Source: Oscillospiraceae bacterium
Lineage (GTDB): Bacteria > Bacillota > Clostridia > Oscillospirales > CAG-272
Assembly: GCA_015064965.1 (NCBI GenBank)
Contig: SVRG01000006.1
Location: 1-44,841 of the forward strand
Direction of reading: 5' to 3'
DNA length: 44,841 nucleotides
A program made the position numbers and the translations under genes. Positions 24,178 through 31,397 of the stretch are shown here, one piece after another. Every line of letters begins with the position of its first letter. Positions within the stretch are counted from its first letter, which is position 1. The notes beneath the pieces were generated by a model. The model was not told the origin of the DNA, ran no database searches, and saw only the letters and a program-made list of their open reading frames with translations.

Positions 24178-25425
24178 ATCTTCCTCTTTTGGAAGTTCAT
24201 TAACAGTTACGCACACTTCTTCAACCAGAATGTCTTCCATTGAGGTTATTTCAACGTGCAGGTTCTTGTAGTCAAACGCCATTCCAACCTCAGGAGTCTG
24301 CTCAAGCACCTCGGCGCACCATCCGCCAACGGTGTTGCAATCCGACTCAAAGTCGCGGTCGTCAACATCAAGCTCATCAAACATATCATAAACATTCATC
24401 TCGCCGAGAACCTTGTATGTGCCGTCCCCATTTTCTTTGATACTTATGATAATTTCATCGCTTTCGTCCCAGATATCGCCAACGATCTGCTCAAGGATAT
24501 CTTCCATTGTAACGATACCCAGCGTTCCGCCGTACTCATCAAGCACGACAACTATCTGCACCTTGTCTTCACGCATGGTTTCAAGCGCTGTAGGAAGTTT
24601 AACAGTGCCGGGCATAAAAAGCGGCTCACGCATAACATCCTCTACGGTTGTTTCGTGATTTATCGCATACTGCTTGTAGTAGTGATTGATATTGAGCATA
24701 CCGACAATATTGTCAATATTCTCTTTATATACAGGGAGTCTGCTGTAACGCGAGGAATTGATAACCTTTAAATTCTCCGCAATACTGTCATCAACATCAA
24801 GCGCAACAACGTCCTTGCGGTGAGTGATTATCTCTGAAAGAGTGATGTCCGAAAACTCAATAGCGTTTTGCAAAAGGTCGCTCTTGTCTTCGTCAATGCC
24901 GCCATCTTCCTCGGCGGTTTCGATAATGGTAACAAGTTCGCTTTCTGTAACGGTGTCATCCGACTTACCCCAGATCAGCGAGAAAAGTTGAGTGATCTTA
25001 GCAACAACAAACGAAACCGGCGAAAACACTATGATGAAAATCATCAAAGGATATGCCATCCAAAGAGAAAACCTCTCAGTATTGCGTTTGAATATAACCT
25101 TTGGCAAAATCTCACCAAAGATAATTATAAGCACGGTAATTATCGTAGTGGAAACAGCAACAAACGATGCGTTTCCGCCAGCGAGATTATATGCTATAGT
25201 GGTTGCTATCGACGACATTGCAATATTTACAATATTATTGCCGATAAGCAAAGTGATAAGCGTTTTTTCAAACTTGTCGCAAATCTTTACGGCAAGTGCC
25301 GCCACGCGATTTCCGTCATCGGCAAACTGCTTTAAGCGTATGCGGTTAACCGCTGTATACGCAATTTCGCTGCCGGAGAAAAAGGCGGAAAAAAGAATAA
25401 GGATCACTATAAGTACATATTCCAT
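24169..25425 (-). CDS. CNNM/HlyC-CorC family transporter with CBS domains (copy 1)
   Basis: DUF21-CBS-CorC_HlyC protein; relatives are implicated in magnesium/cobalt export or sensing. The N-terminal DUF21 membrane domain (about residues 1-140) opens FSAFFSGSEIAYTAVNRIRLKQFADDGN and includes LLIGNNIVNIAMSSIATTIA; a Bateman pair of CBS domains (about 200-330) contains VVVLDEYGGTLGIVTMEDILEQIVGDIWDE; the C-terminal CorC_HlyC domain holds DVDDRDFESDCNTVGGWCAEVL and ends in an acidic run. The 418-aa gene starts in a TAATG overlap with the stop of the upstream paralogue, so the two are translationally coupled. Confidence 0.93.
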   Translation of the reverse strand: MEYVLIVILILFSAFFSGSEIAYTAVNRIRLKQFADDGNRVAALAVKICDKFEKTLITLLIGNNIVNIAMSSIATTIAYNLAGGNASFVAVSTTIITVLIIIFGEILPKVIFKRNTERFSLWMAYPLMIFIIVFSPVSFVVAKITQLFSLIWGKSDDTVTESELVTIIETAEEDGGIDEDKSDLLQNAIEFSDITLSEIITHRKDVVALDVDDSIAENLKVINSSRYSRLPVYKENIDNIVGMLNINHYYKQYAINHETTVEDVMREPLFMPGTVKLPTALETMREDKVQIVVVLDEYGGTLGIVTMEDILEQIVGDIWDESDEIIISIKENGDGTYKVLGEMNVYDMFDELDVDDRDFESDCNTVGGWCAEVLEQTPEVGMAFDYKNLHVEITSMEDILVEEVCVTVNELPKEEDEE

Positions 25426-26717
25426 TATTCAATCTCCTCCTTTGCTTCTTCTTCGTTATCGCAAAGGCGAATCTTTACCGAGGCAAGAGTTGTTCCGTCT
25501 TCGATTTCTCCTGCCATAACAGCAAGATTGTCAAAAGTAAAGCCCCCGTCCTCTTCAAGCTCTGCTTCATTTTCGGCAAGCACACCGCGGAGCCATGCTT
25601 CAAGAGTCTTTTTCTGTATATCTGTCGGTATTTGTCCTTCGTATCCAATACGCGCAAGCGCGTCGCGCACCTTCATCTTTGGAGAAATACTGAAATAGTT
25701 GCCGCCGAGTTTGATAAAATCCTCATCATACTCGTCATATTCATCCCAGATCTCGCCAACAATTTCTTCAAGAAAGTCCTCAATAGTGGCAATACCGACA
25801 GTGGTGTCGCCATCACGCACAACAAGAAACTGCTGCTTACCCTTGCTCATTTCCTTAAAGAGGTCATCAATTGGCGCATCGGGCGAAGAAAATTTAGGTG
25901 CAATAAGTACGCGGCGGAGATTTACATGTCCGCGGCGAAGGTATGTGCGCAAGTATTCACGAACAGAAAGCACGCCGACAACATGGTCAACATCTCCGTC
26001 ATAAACAAGCAAGCGCGAAAAACCGGTGGTTTTTACTGTTTCAAGGATTTTTGCAGGATTTTCATGAAGTTCAATGCCGAAGATATCCTCGCGCATTGTC
26101 ATAACATCCTCTACAGGGGTCTTGGTAAACTCTACCGCGCCCTGCAAAAGGTCGGCCTGCTCTTCATCAAGCGAGCCGCTCTCCTCAACAGAATCTATGA
26201 TGGTTTCAAGTTCCTCTTCGGTCATTCGAGTATCTTCCACACCGCCGAAAAGTTTTGAGATCCAGTCGCTGAGTTTACTGAATATAAATGAAATCGGTGC
26301 CAAAAGCTTCATAAGCGCGCCAAGCGTGCCGGAATAAGCAAGCGCCGTGCTCTCGCTATTTGCATTAGCAAAACTTTTGGGTAACACTTCAGCAAAAAGA
26401 AGCACAACCACTGTTGTTACAAGCGTTGCAATAAACGGATTTGACTTGCCTAAAAAGTCAATTACAGCAAGAGTTGCAACAGACGAACAAACTGTATGAA
26501 CAACATTGTTACCGACAAGGATGGTAATAAGCGCATCGTCAAAATGATTGGCAATATACAAAGCCTTCTTTGCCTTTTTATTGCCGTCTTCCGATAAATT
26601 TTTAAGTCTGATTTTGTTAGCTCTGGCGTAAGCGCTCTCCGCGCTTGCAAAATATGCGCCGCAAGCAACAAGCAGCAGGCAGAAAAGTACTTTTATACTC
26701 CCGGCTCCCGCGTCCAT
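25425..26717 (-). CDS. CNNM/HlyC-CorC family transporter with CBS domains (copy 2)
   Basis: Paralogue of the next gene with the same order: DUF21 membrane domain (LLLVACGAYFASAESAYARANKIRLKNLSEDGNKKAKKAL, then ILVGNNVVHTVCSSVATLAV), CBS pair with FLVVRDGDTTVGIATIEDFLEEIVGEIWDEYDEYDED, and a CorC_HlyC-like C-terminus. The third domain is less conserved: the usual NTVGG patch is replaced by PTDIQKKTLEAWLRG. It is the first gene of the two-gene operon and has a strong sigma-A promoter. The pair may work as a heteromer, an inference from coupling and divergence. Confidence 0.92.
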   Translation of the reverse strand: MDAGAGSIKVLFCLLLVACGAYFASAESAYARANKIRLKNLSEDGNKKAKKALYIANHFDDALITILVGNNVVHTVCSSVATLAVIDFLGKSNPFIATLVTTVVVLLFAEVLPKSFANANSESTALAYSGTLGALMKLLAPISFIFSKLSDWISKLFGGVEDTRMTEEELETIIDSVEESGSLDEEQADLLQGAVEFTKTPVEDVMTMREDIFGIELHENPAKILETVKTTGFSRLLVYDGDVDHVVGVLSVREYLRTYLRRGHVNLRRVLIAPKFSSPDAPIDDLFKEMSKGKQQFLVVRDGDTTVGIATIEDFLEEIVGEIWDEYDEYDEDFIKLGGNYFSISPKMKVRDALARIGYEGQIPTDIQKKTLEAWLRGVLAENEAELEEDGGFTFDNLAVMAGEIEDGTTLASVKIRLCDNEEEAKEEIE

Positions 26718-26759
26718 TTAAAATACCAACTCCTTAAATCTAAATTTAGATATACTTTT

Positions 26760-26788
26760 AGTATATCTCTTTCTGCCACCAGTGTCAA
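26760..26788 (-). promoter_or_regulatory. Sigma-A promoter of the CNNM pair
   Basis: Minus-strand TTGACA (26783-26788, perfect) and TATACT (26760-26765) with a 17-bp spacer. Confidence 0.88.
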
Positions 26789-26815
26789 GGCAAGCAAAAG
26801 CGAGAAAAACAAAGA

Positions 26816-26848
26816 AAAACGGCGAAAATCAAAGATTTGCGCCGTTTT
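26816..26848 (-). terminator. Rho-independent terminator after vanY-like gene
   Basis: AAAACGGCG and CGCCGTTTT pair around an inner AAATC/GATTT stem; on the minus strand it continues into TTTTTCTTTGTTTTTC. It lies between the VanY-like stop and the CNNM promoter. Confidence 0.85.
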
Positions 26849-26914
26849 AAAAGTTTGAAAACTCGTTTTTTCGGAGATAACCGCCCAAATTTGCCCAAAA
26901 ACCGAAAGTTTCTA

Positions 26915-27874
26915 TTACTTATATAACATCACTATAACTCCGCTTGCATTATCGCCCGAAACTGTGCAGGATGCATCCTTTGGGATCTCGATTTTAACGC
27001 TGTCCGACACTCCGTCAAGCATTACATAAAAGCACTCATAATCAACACCGTCATACGAGAACGAAAGGTGCTTGTCGCCGTACATATGTCTTTGAAGCAG
27101 CCCTACATATTCATCAAGTGTAAGTCCGTTTTCGTCAATATAAGCAGAGTGCCCCTTTCCCACGTATCTGAAGTGGTCATTGTCGCTTCCCGGATAGCGC
27201 AAAATGTATCCGTATTTTGCGCAGTTTTCATAAATCCAATCGTATGGCGCTCCAGCCGCATCCAGTGCTGTCGGGGTACCGTCATAGATATTCATATCAA
27301 AAGCATATCCGGTAAGATGCTCGCTGACGCATTTTTCGCTTGGAGCATCAAAATGTGCCATGCGCAAGTGATAGTTGCCGTTTCCGGTCTCCTTGTAGAA
27401 AGCATTGAACATCTCTTCGGCGGCATCAAACGCCGCACGCTCAAGCTTTATAGAATTATCCACGATTTTGTAGCAGCGTGACTTTGCTCCAAGCAAGGTT
27501 ACAATGTCCGCGCCGGTAGCGCGGTATGCCCTGTCAGCGTCCTCGGTAACTATAATAAGCGAGCCACTATACATCTGATCTTTTTTTATCTCAAGGGCAA
27601 TCCGCTCTGCCCCCTCATAAAACGAGCCGCTTGCAACCGGAACTTCCTCGGTTACCGTCTGTGTCTCTGCCACTGTTGTAACAACGCTATCCGTTGTTTC
27701 AATCGGCGAATAGTCCTGCGAAAGTTTATATATTGCCCAACCTATAAGTGCCCAGACCGCAACTATGGTTAAGCATACAAATGCTATGATAAAAGTTTTA
27801 AATTTCTTGGTGCGTTTCATATACTGACGCTTTTTAGCAAGCAAATGCGCATCCGGTTCTTCGCGGTAATTCAT
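26915..27874 (-). CDS. Membrane-anchored D,D-carboxypeptidase, VanY/M15B type
   Basis: Zinc carboxypeptidase that removes the terminal D-Ala of peptidoglycan stems. The 319-aa protein has a basic cytosolic tail, a membrane segment (FKTFIIAFVCLTIVAVWALIGWAIYKL, about residues 25-50), a Thr-rich linker and the M15 core. Zinc ligands are in SEHLTGYAFDMNIYDG (His and Asp) and DNDHFRYVGKGHSAYI (third His), with YGYILRYP between them as in VanY. The ATG at 27874 follows GGGGGA. No vancomycin-resistance two-component system is nearby, so a housekeeping wall-trimming role is more likely than resistance. Confidence 0.9.
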   Translation of the reverse strand: MNYREEPDAHLLAKKRQYMKRTKKFKTFIIAFVCLTIVAVWALIGWAIYKLSQDYSPIETTDSVVTTVAETQTVTEEVPVASGSFYEGAERIALEIKKDQMYSGSLIIVTEDADRAYRATGADIVTLLGAKSRCYKIVDNSIKLERAAFDAAEEMFNAFYKETGNGNYHLRMAHFDAPSEKCVSEHLTGYAFDMNIYDGTPTALDAAGAPYDWIYENCAKYGYILRYPGSDNDHFRYVGKGHSAYIDENGLTLDEYVGLLQRHMYGDKHLSFSYDGVDYECFYVMLDGVSDSVKIEIPKDASCTVSGDNASGVIVMLYK

Positions 27875-27904
27875 CTGTTATCCCCCATACGTTATTCTTT
27901 TTTA

Positions 27905-27933
27905 ATTTTACCATAATTCAAACTATGTGTAAA
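27905..27933 (-). promoter_or_regulatory. Sigma-A promoter of the vanY-like gene
   Basis: Minus-strand TTTACA (27928-27933) and TAAAAT (27905-27910), 17-bp spacer. Confidence 0.65.
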
Positions 27934-27975
27934 TAGAAATAATCATGTATTTTCCCTGTTTTGCACAAAATCCAG

Positions 27976-28004
27976 TTGACATTTTGGAATTATTAGGTTA
28001 TACT
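27976..28004 (+). promoter_or_regulatory. Sigma-A promoter of the PqqD-peptidase pair
   Basis: TTGACA (27976-27981, perfect) and TATACT (27999-28004) with a 17-bp spacer, about 40 nt before the PqqD start. It is one of the strongest-looking promoters in the window. Confidence 0.88.
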
Positions 28005-28044
28005 GTGATATAGTATAAGGAAAAGTGTGCGCAAGGAGTATGTT

Positions 28045-28308
28045 ATGAAGATTAAAGAAGGATACATCGTTAGAAAAATCGGCAGCAAATTTTATGCAGT
28101 TTCCGCTGCACGTGCGGCAGAAGGCGCAGGAATGATAGCACTTAATGAGACCGGTGCTTTTATCTGGGATCTCCTCAAAGAGGAAAACACTGTTGAGGCA
28201 ATTGCAAAGGCTCTTACCGAAAGATACGAAGGTCTCGATATCGAAACCGCTACCAAAGACACCGAAGCATACATCGGTATGCTCAAGGAGGCAGGCGCAC
28301 TTGCGTGA
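28045..28308 (+). CDS. PqqD-family (RRE-like) protein
   Basis: PqqD domains are small winged-helix peptide chaperones that hand ribosomal precursor peptides to radical SAM or other modifying enzymes. The 87-aa protein is one full domain: GYIVRKIGSKFYAVSAARAAEGAGMIALNETGAFIWDLLKEENTVEAIAKALTERY, the expected strand pattern with the LNETGAFIWDLL helix, and a C-terminal IGMLKEAGAL helix. ATG 28045 follows AAGGAG; the track start (GTG 28027) is too early. The next gene overlaps it by 8 nt. No precursor peptide or radical SAM gene is adjacent. Confidence 0.9.
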   Translation: MKIKEGYIVRKIGSKFYAVSAARAAEGAGMIALNETGAFIWDLLKEENTVEAIAKALTERYEGLDIETATKDTEAYIGMLKEAGALA

Positions 28309-28765
28309 GCTTGTTGATTTGGACGAGCTCTACCCGCTTATAAAAGAAGTTATAGAAAGCGGCGGAGAGTTTCGTTTTTACCCTCGCGGTACAAGTATGG
28401 AACCTCTTTTGCACCAAGGCGACGATTCGGTTGTACTTGCAGCGCCAGACAGTATATCCGCAGGCGATGTGCTGTTTTACAAGCGTGAAAACGGCATGTT
28501 TGTACTCCATAGGCTAATAGAGATACGCCGTGGAACATACACCATGTGCGGCGATAATCAAAAAGAACTTGAACACGGCATAAAGCCGTCACAGGTCATT
28601 GCGAAAATGGTTGGCTATTACAAGGGCGAAACATACCACAGCGTTAACGAGGCGGATTATCTTGAGTACGCAAAAAAGAAGATTTCAAGATTTCCGTACC
28701 ACCAGCGCAATCCAAAAATTCTTGCAGTCCTGGTAAAAATAAAAAAATTGCTTAAAAAAAGCTGA
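28301..28765 (+). CDS. S24/S26-type peptidase-like protein, ER-type Ser-His
   Basis: Signal-peptidase-like protein of 154 aa. The box FRFYPRGTSMEPLLHQGDDSVVLA carries the nucleophile S32, and GDVLFYKRENGMFVLHRLIEIRRGTY has a His (H70) where bacterial type I peptidases have Lys, as in the ER/SipW-type enzymes. MCGDNQKELEHGI supplies the conserved GDN. No N-terminal membrane segment is visible; the C-terminus is strongly basic. The start is the TTG at 28301, which has AAGGAG ten nt upstream and overlaps pqqD; the track start at 28145 is an artefact inside pqqD. Translational coupling implies joint action with the PqqD protein, probably in maturation of a peptide encoded elsewhere. Confidence 0.85.
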   Translation: MRELVDLDELYPLIKEVIESGGEFRFYPRGTSMEPLLHQGDDSVVLAAPDSISAGDVLFYKRENGMFVLHRLIEIRRGTYTMCGDNQKELEHGIKPSQVIAKMVGYYKGETYHSVNEADYLEYAKKKISRFPYHQRNPKILAVLVKIKKLLKKS

Positions 28766-28790
28766 ACTTAATGTTCAGCTTTTCTTTTTT
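28757..28790. terminator. Terminator shared by the S26-like gene and the SpoVAF-like gene
   Basis: AAAGCTGAAC-TTAAT-GTTCAGCTTT forms a 10-bp stem followed on the plus strand by TTCTTTTTT; on the minus strand the A-run gives a T-run as well. Both convergent stop codons lie within or next to it. Confidence 0.88.
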
Positions 28791-30184
28791 ACCCTGAACA
28801 AAAGGCGGCAAAGTGCGCCCCCGTTAAAAGGTATGAGCGGATAGAGATATGAGCGGCGGCGGTTTACGTTTGCATTTGTGGCAATCAAAGCAAGTATCGC
28901 AACAAGTCCAAACACAAATCCAAACACTCCAAATATCGCTGTTGCCGCAAGCAACAGCATACGCATGAATTTGACCGCGTAACCCAGTTCATAGCTCGCC
29001 TGCGTAAAATTGGCAATGGCGACAAACGCCATATACAAAATAACCTCAGGTATAAGCCAGCCGATATCCACCGCAAAATCGCCAAGTATCAGACCGCCGA
29101 CAACGCTCAAAGAATTGGTCAGCATACTTGGTGTATTCATCGAAGCAAGCTTCAGCCCATCAATGACAAACTCCACCAAAAACAGTTGCGCAATAAGCGG
29201 CAGCGAGCCGTGGTCATCCGGAATGATAAACATAAGCCACCCCGGTACATACTGCTCATTCATAACAAGCAGATACCAAAGCGGAACCAAAAAAAGTGTA
29301 AGCCAGAAAATAGTATGGCGCACAATACGCAGATAAGTGCCGGTAAACGGAGGAAAATAGTAATCCCCGGTTTCCTGCAAAAAATCAAAAATCGAGGTCG
29401 GCAGAATCATCGCATCCGGGGACGCATCGCACAGAATAAGCACGCTTCCCTCCATGAGTTGCGCCGCCGCGGTGTCAGGCCGCTCGGTATAGCGTATTTT
29501 GGGAAACGGGTTGTACCATTTTTGCTTCACAAGGCACTCTGCAAGGCTTTCGTGCCCCATTGGCAGGCTGTCCGCCTTTATACCGTCAAGTTTTTCCTCG
29601 AGCCATTTTACATACTTTTCATCGGCAGTCCCCTCGAGATAAACCACAGCAATGTCGGTTTTTGATGAGTTGCCGATGTTTTTGTATACCACTCGCAACG
29701 ATGTATCACGTATGCGGCGGCGAATGAGCGCAGTATTAAAAATCAGCGTTTCCACAAATCCGTCACGCGCACCGCGCATAACTCTGTCACTTTCAGGTTC
29801 CTCCACTCCGCGTACCGGATAGGTGCGCGCATCTATGAGCACAGCACAAGAGCCAAAAGTTTCGCCAAGAACACAAACGCCGCCCGACATAACCTGCATC
29901 ACCGCGCGCGACGGGTCTTTTGCAGTTTCAACCTCGACATACGGCACATGGCTGTCAATAAATTTCTGCGCGGCGTCCTCCCCCTTAGGAAGCCCTTTGA
30001 CCGACAAAAAATACGTCATCAGTTTTTGCATACTCTCGTCTTTGACAAAGCCGTCTATATAATATAGAGTAATCTCTTCTGCCCCTATAACAAGCCGACG
30101 CTTGATAATATCAAACGATCTGTCAGGCATGAGCTTTTCATCGAGCAGTTTTATGTTTTCATAATAATCATTTGTAAAACTCAA
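28775..30184 (-). CDS. spoVAF: GerA-type spore germination protein, SpoVAF-like
   Basis: Membrane protein related to germinant-receptor A subunits. The soluble N-terminal half holds the family segments VMSGGVCVLGETFGSCAVLIDARTYPVRGVEEPESDRVMRGARDGFVETLIFNTALIRRRIRD and MEGSVLILCDASPDAMILPTSIFDFLQETGDYY; the C-terminal half has five or more hydrophobic segments from FWLTLFLVPLWYLLV onward. The EPESDRVMRGARDGFVE form and the solitary gene favour SpoVAF over GerAA, which is usually next to B and C subunit genes. The start is the TTG at 30184 with GGGAGG seven nt upstream rather than the track GTG at 30199. In Bacillus spoVAF is in the spoVA operon; here it stands alone. Confidence 0.87.
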   Translation of the reverse strand: MSFTNDYYENIKLLDEKLMPDRSFDIIKRRLVIGAEEITLYYIDGFVKDESMQKLMTYFLSVKGLPKGEDAAQKFIDSHVPYVEVETAKDPSRAVMQVMSGGVCVLGETFGSCAVLIDARTYPVRGVEEPESDRVMRGARDGFVETLIFNTALIRRRIRDTSLRVVYKNIGNSSKTDIAVVYLEGTADEKYVKWLEEKLDGIKADSLPMGHESLAECLVKQKWYNPFPKIRYTERPDTAAAQLMEGSVLILCDASPDAMILPTSIFDFLQETGDYYFPPFTGTYLRIVRHTIFWLTLFLVPLWYLLVMNEQYVPGWLMFIIPDDHGSLPLIAQLFLVEFVIDGLKLASMNTPSMLTNSLSVVGGLILGDFAVDIGWLIPEVILYMAFVAIANFTQASYELGYAVKFMRMLLLAATAIFGVFGFVFGLVAILALIATNANVNRRRSYLYPLIPFNGGALCRLLFRVKKKS

Positions 30185-30261
30185 GCAAACACCTCCCACT
30201 TTTTAATAAGTGTTGACAAAGAGAGGCAAAGCTATGCAAAAATTGCTCTTCAAAAAGAAAG

Positions 30262-30311
30262 AAACAAGCGTTGCAGGAGAGGGAGATTGCTCTTAAATGC
30301 AACGCTTGTTT
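30262..30311 (-). terminator. Hairpin with 14-bp arms, probable araC terminator
   Basis: AAACAAGCGTTGCA and TGCAACGCTTGTTT pair perfectly around a 22-nt loop containing GGAGAGGG. On the minus strand the stem is followed by the pyrimidine-rich CTTTCTTTTTG. The loop motif GGAGAGG and the GCAACGC core recur in the hairpin at 40545-40575. Confidence 0.6.
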
Positions 30312-30350
30312 TTACAAGTGCTTATTCTGTCTATGTTTTCTCGGCAAAAC

Positions 30351-30426
30351 AACGATACCGCTACTGGCACGACTCGTATCAATAGCGGTATCTAATATGG
30401 AATAAACTGCGTTATTCGATACGATG
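30351..30426 (+). repeat. Structured direct repeat, copy 1
   Basis: AACGATACCGCTA...TAGCGGTATC forms a 10-bp hairpin and is followed by TAATATGGAATAAACTGCGTTATTCGATACGATG. The second copy at 40474-40549 keeps the outer stem and the ATATGGAATAAACT core, while the inner arm bases differ but remain paired. Confidence 0.75.
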
Positions 30427-30493
30427 AGGGCTAGTATTGGAGTTGCGCCGCATTTATTGTAATTTGAACGGTAAGACTTTTACAACGCAAAAA

Positions 30494-31297
30494 TTAATTT
30501 GAATTTTGTTTTTTATATGCTTTAGGACTTATGCCTCGCTTTTGCTTGAAAAGTCGTGAAAAATAGTGCGTATCATTATACCCAACCGATGCTGCAACTT
30601 CTTTAACCGACATGTCGGTTTGTCTCAGTATCTGGCATGCGAGAGTCATTTTTTGTTCCATTTGATAGTTGTACGGCGTCATACCGTATTCTTTTTTGAA
30701 GAGTTTTACGCAGTAGTCGGCAGAATGGAAAATATGTGCCGCAAGTTCTTCGTTACCGACTAGCCTCGAATAATTTGCATCCAGAAAATCTTTCATCGCC
30801 ACCGCTTCTTTTGAATGAGCGGCACGCATTTTTGTACGATGTAATTTCATAAGAAGCTCCATGTACATTGTTGTGACGATTTGCTGGCATTCCTCGTTTG
30901 AGACTTGAGAGGAGATAAGCGAAGATATTTTTTCAAACATCGGTTTAAGGTTTTCACCGTTATAAAGCCATGAATCCGCAAGCCCGTACTCTTTCAGAAG
31001 TATAAGCGGAAGGGTTCCTTTTAAATTTATAAAAATTTTCTTCCATGGATTCTTAGCACAGGAGTAGTAGTCATGCCGTATTCCGCTTTTTAAGATATAT
31101 ATTTGGTCTTTGGTTACAAGATGCTTTTCTCCGTTCATGCATACATAGCCTTCACCGTCTAAAATATATTCCACGACAGTGTGCGTAGAAAAGCCGCGCT
31201 TCATGTGATATGTGCCGTCGCAGTATGATATGCCTACAGATGTGGCATAGAGTGGCGAAGGATTATTGGTATATAAAAGTCTGAAATCTTCTTTCAC
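30494..31297 (-). CDS. AraC family transcriptional regulator
   Basis: Sugar-type activator of 267 aa. The N-terminal cupin-like ligand domain (about residues 1-150) includes HTVVEYILDGEGYVCMNGEKHLVTKDQIYILKSGIRHDYYS; the C-terminal pair of helix-turn-helices includes AAHIFHSADYCVKLFKKEYGMTPYNYQMEQKM and the AraC signature MSVKEVAASVGYNDTHYFSRLFKQKRGISPKAY. The start is GTG at 31297 with GGAG seven nt upstream. It is transcribed divergently from the GtaA-like/GH2 operon, which it probably controls in response to a sugar. Confidence 0.95.
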   Translation of the reverse strand: MKEDFRLLYTNNPSPLYATSVGISYCDGTYHMKRGFSTHTVVEYILDGEGYVCMNGEKHLVTKDQIYILKSGIRHDYYSCAKNPWKKIFINLKGTLPLILLKEYGLADSWLYNGENLKPMFEKISSLISSQVSNEECQQIVTTMYMELLMKLHRTKMRAAHSKEAVAMKDFLDANYSRLVGNEELAAHIFHSADYCVKLFKKEYGMTPYNYQMEQKMTLACQILRQTDMSVKEVAASVGYNDTHYFSRLFKQKRGISPKAYKKQNSN

Positions 31298-31322
31298 TTG
31301 TATTCTCCACCTTTTGTATTGT

Positions 31323-31378
31323 AATATGCATTTATTCGTGCCTTTTTAACCATTATAATACAAATTAGATAATATGCA
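31323..31378. promoter_or_regulatory. Divergent araC / glycosidase promoter with candidate operators
   Basis: For the plus operon a perfect TATAAT (31354-31359) has a poor -35 (TTTATT, 31331-31336) at 17 bp, as in activator-dependent promoters. AATATGCA occurs twice in direct orientation, at 31323-31330, touching the -35, and at 31371-31378. On the minus strand an overlapping TATAAT-like box could serve araC. These are proposed AraC-regulator sites. Confidence 0.5.
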
Positions 31379-31397
31379 ATACTTTGGAGGATAATTT

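Larger units (their letters stand above)
30185..30493. other. Non-coding gap holding two hairpin elements
   Basis: No plausible gene is seen in these 309 bp. The stretch contains the SpoVAF leader, a hairpin with 14-bp arms at 30262-30311 and one copy of a repeat at 30351-30426 that recurs at 40474-40549. Confidence 0.7.

Noticed and set aside
26915-27874. VanY as part of a vancomycin-resistance cluster with ddl
   Set aside because: ddl is 3.6 kb away in another operon and has D-Ala-D-Ala-type motifs; there is no vanH, vanX or vanRS gene.
30184-30250. Possible sigma-G promoter of the SpoVAF-like gene (TGCATA then CACTTATTA)
   Set aside because: Spacing and -10 match only weakly; the call would rest mainly on expectation.
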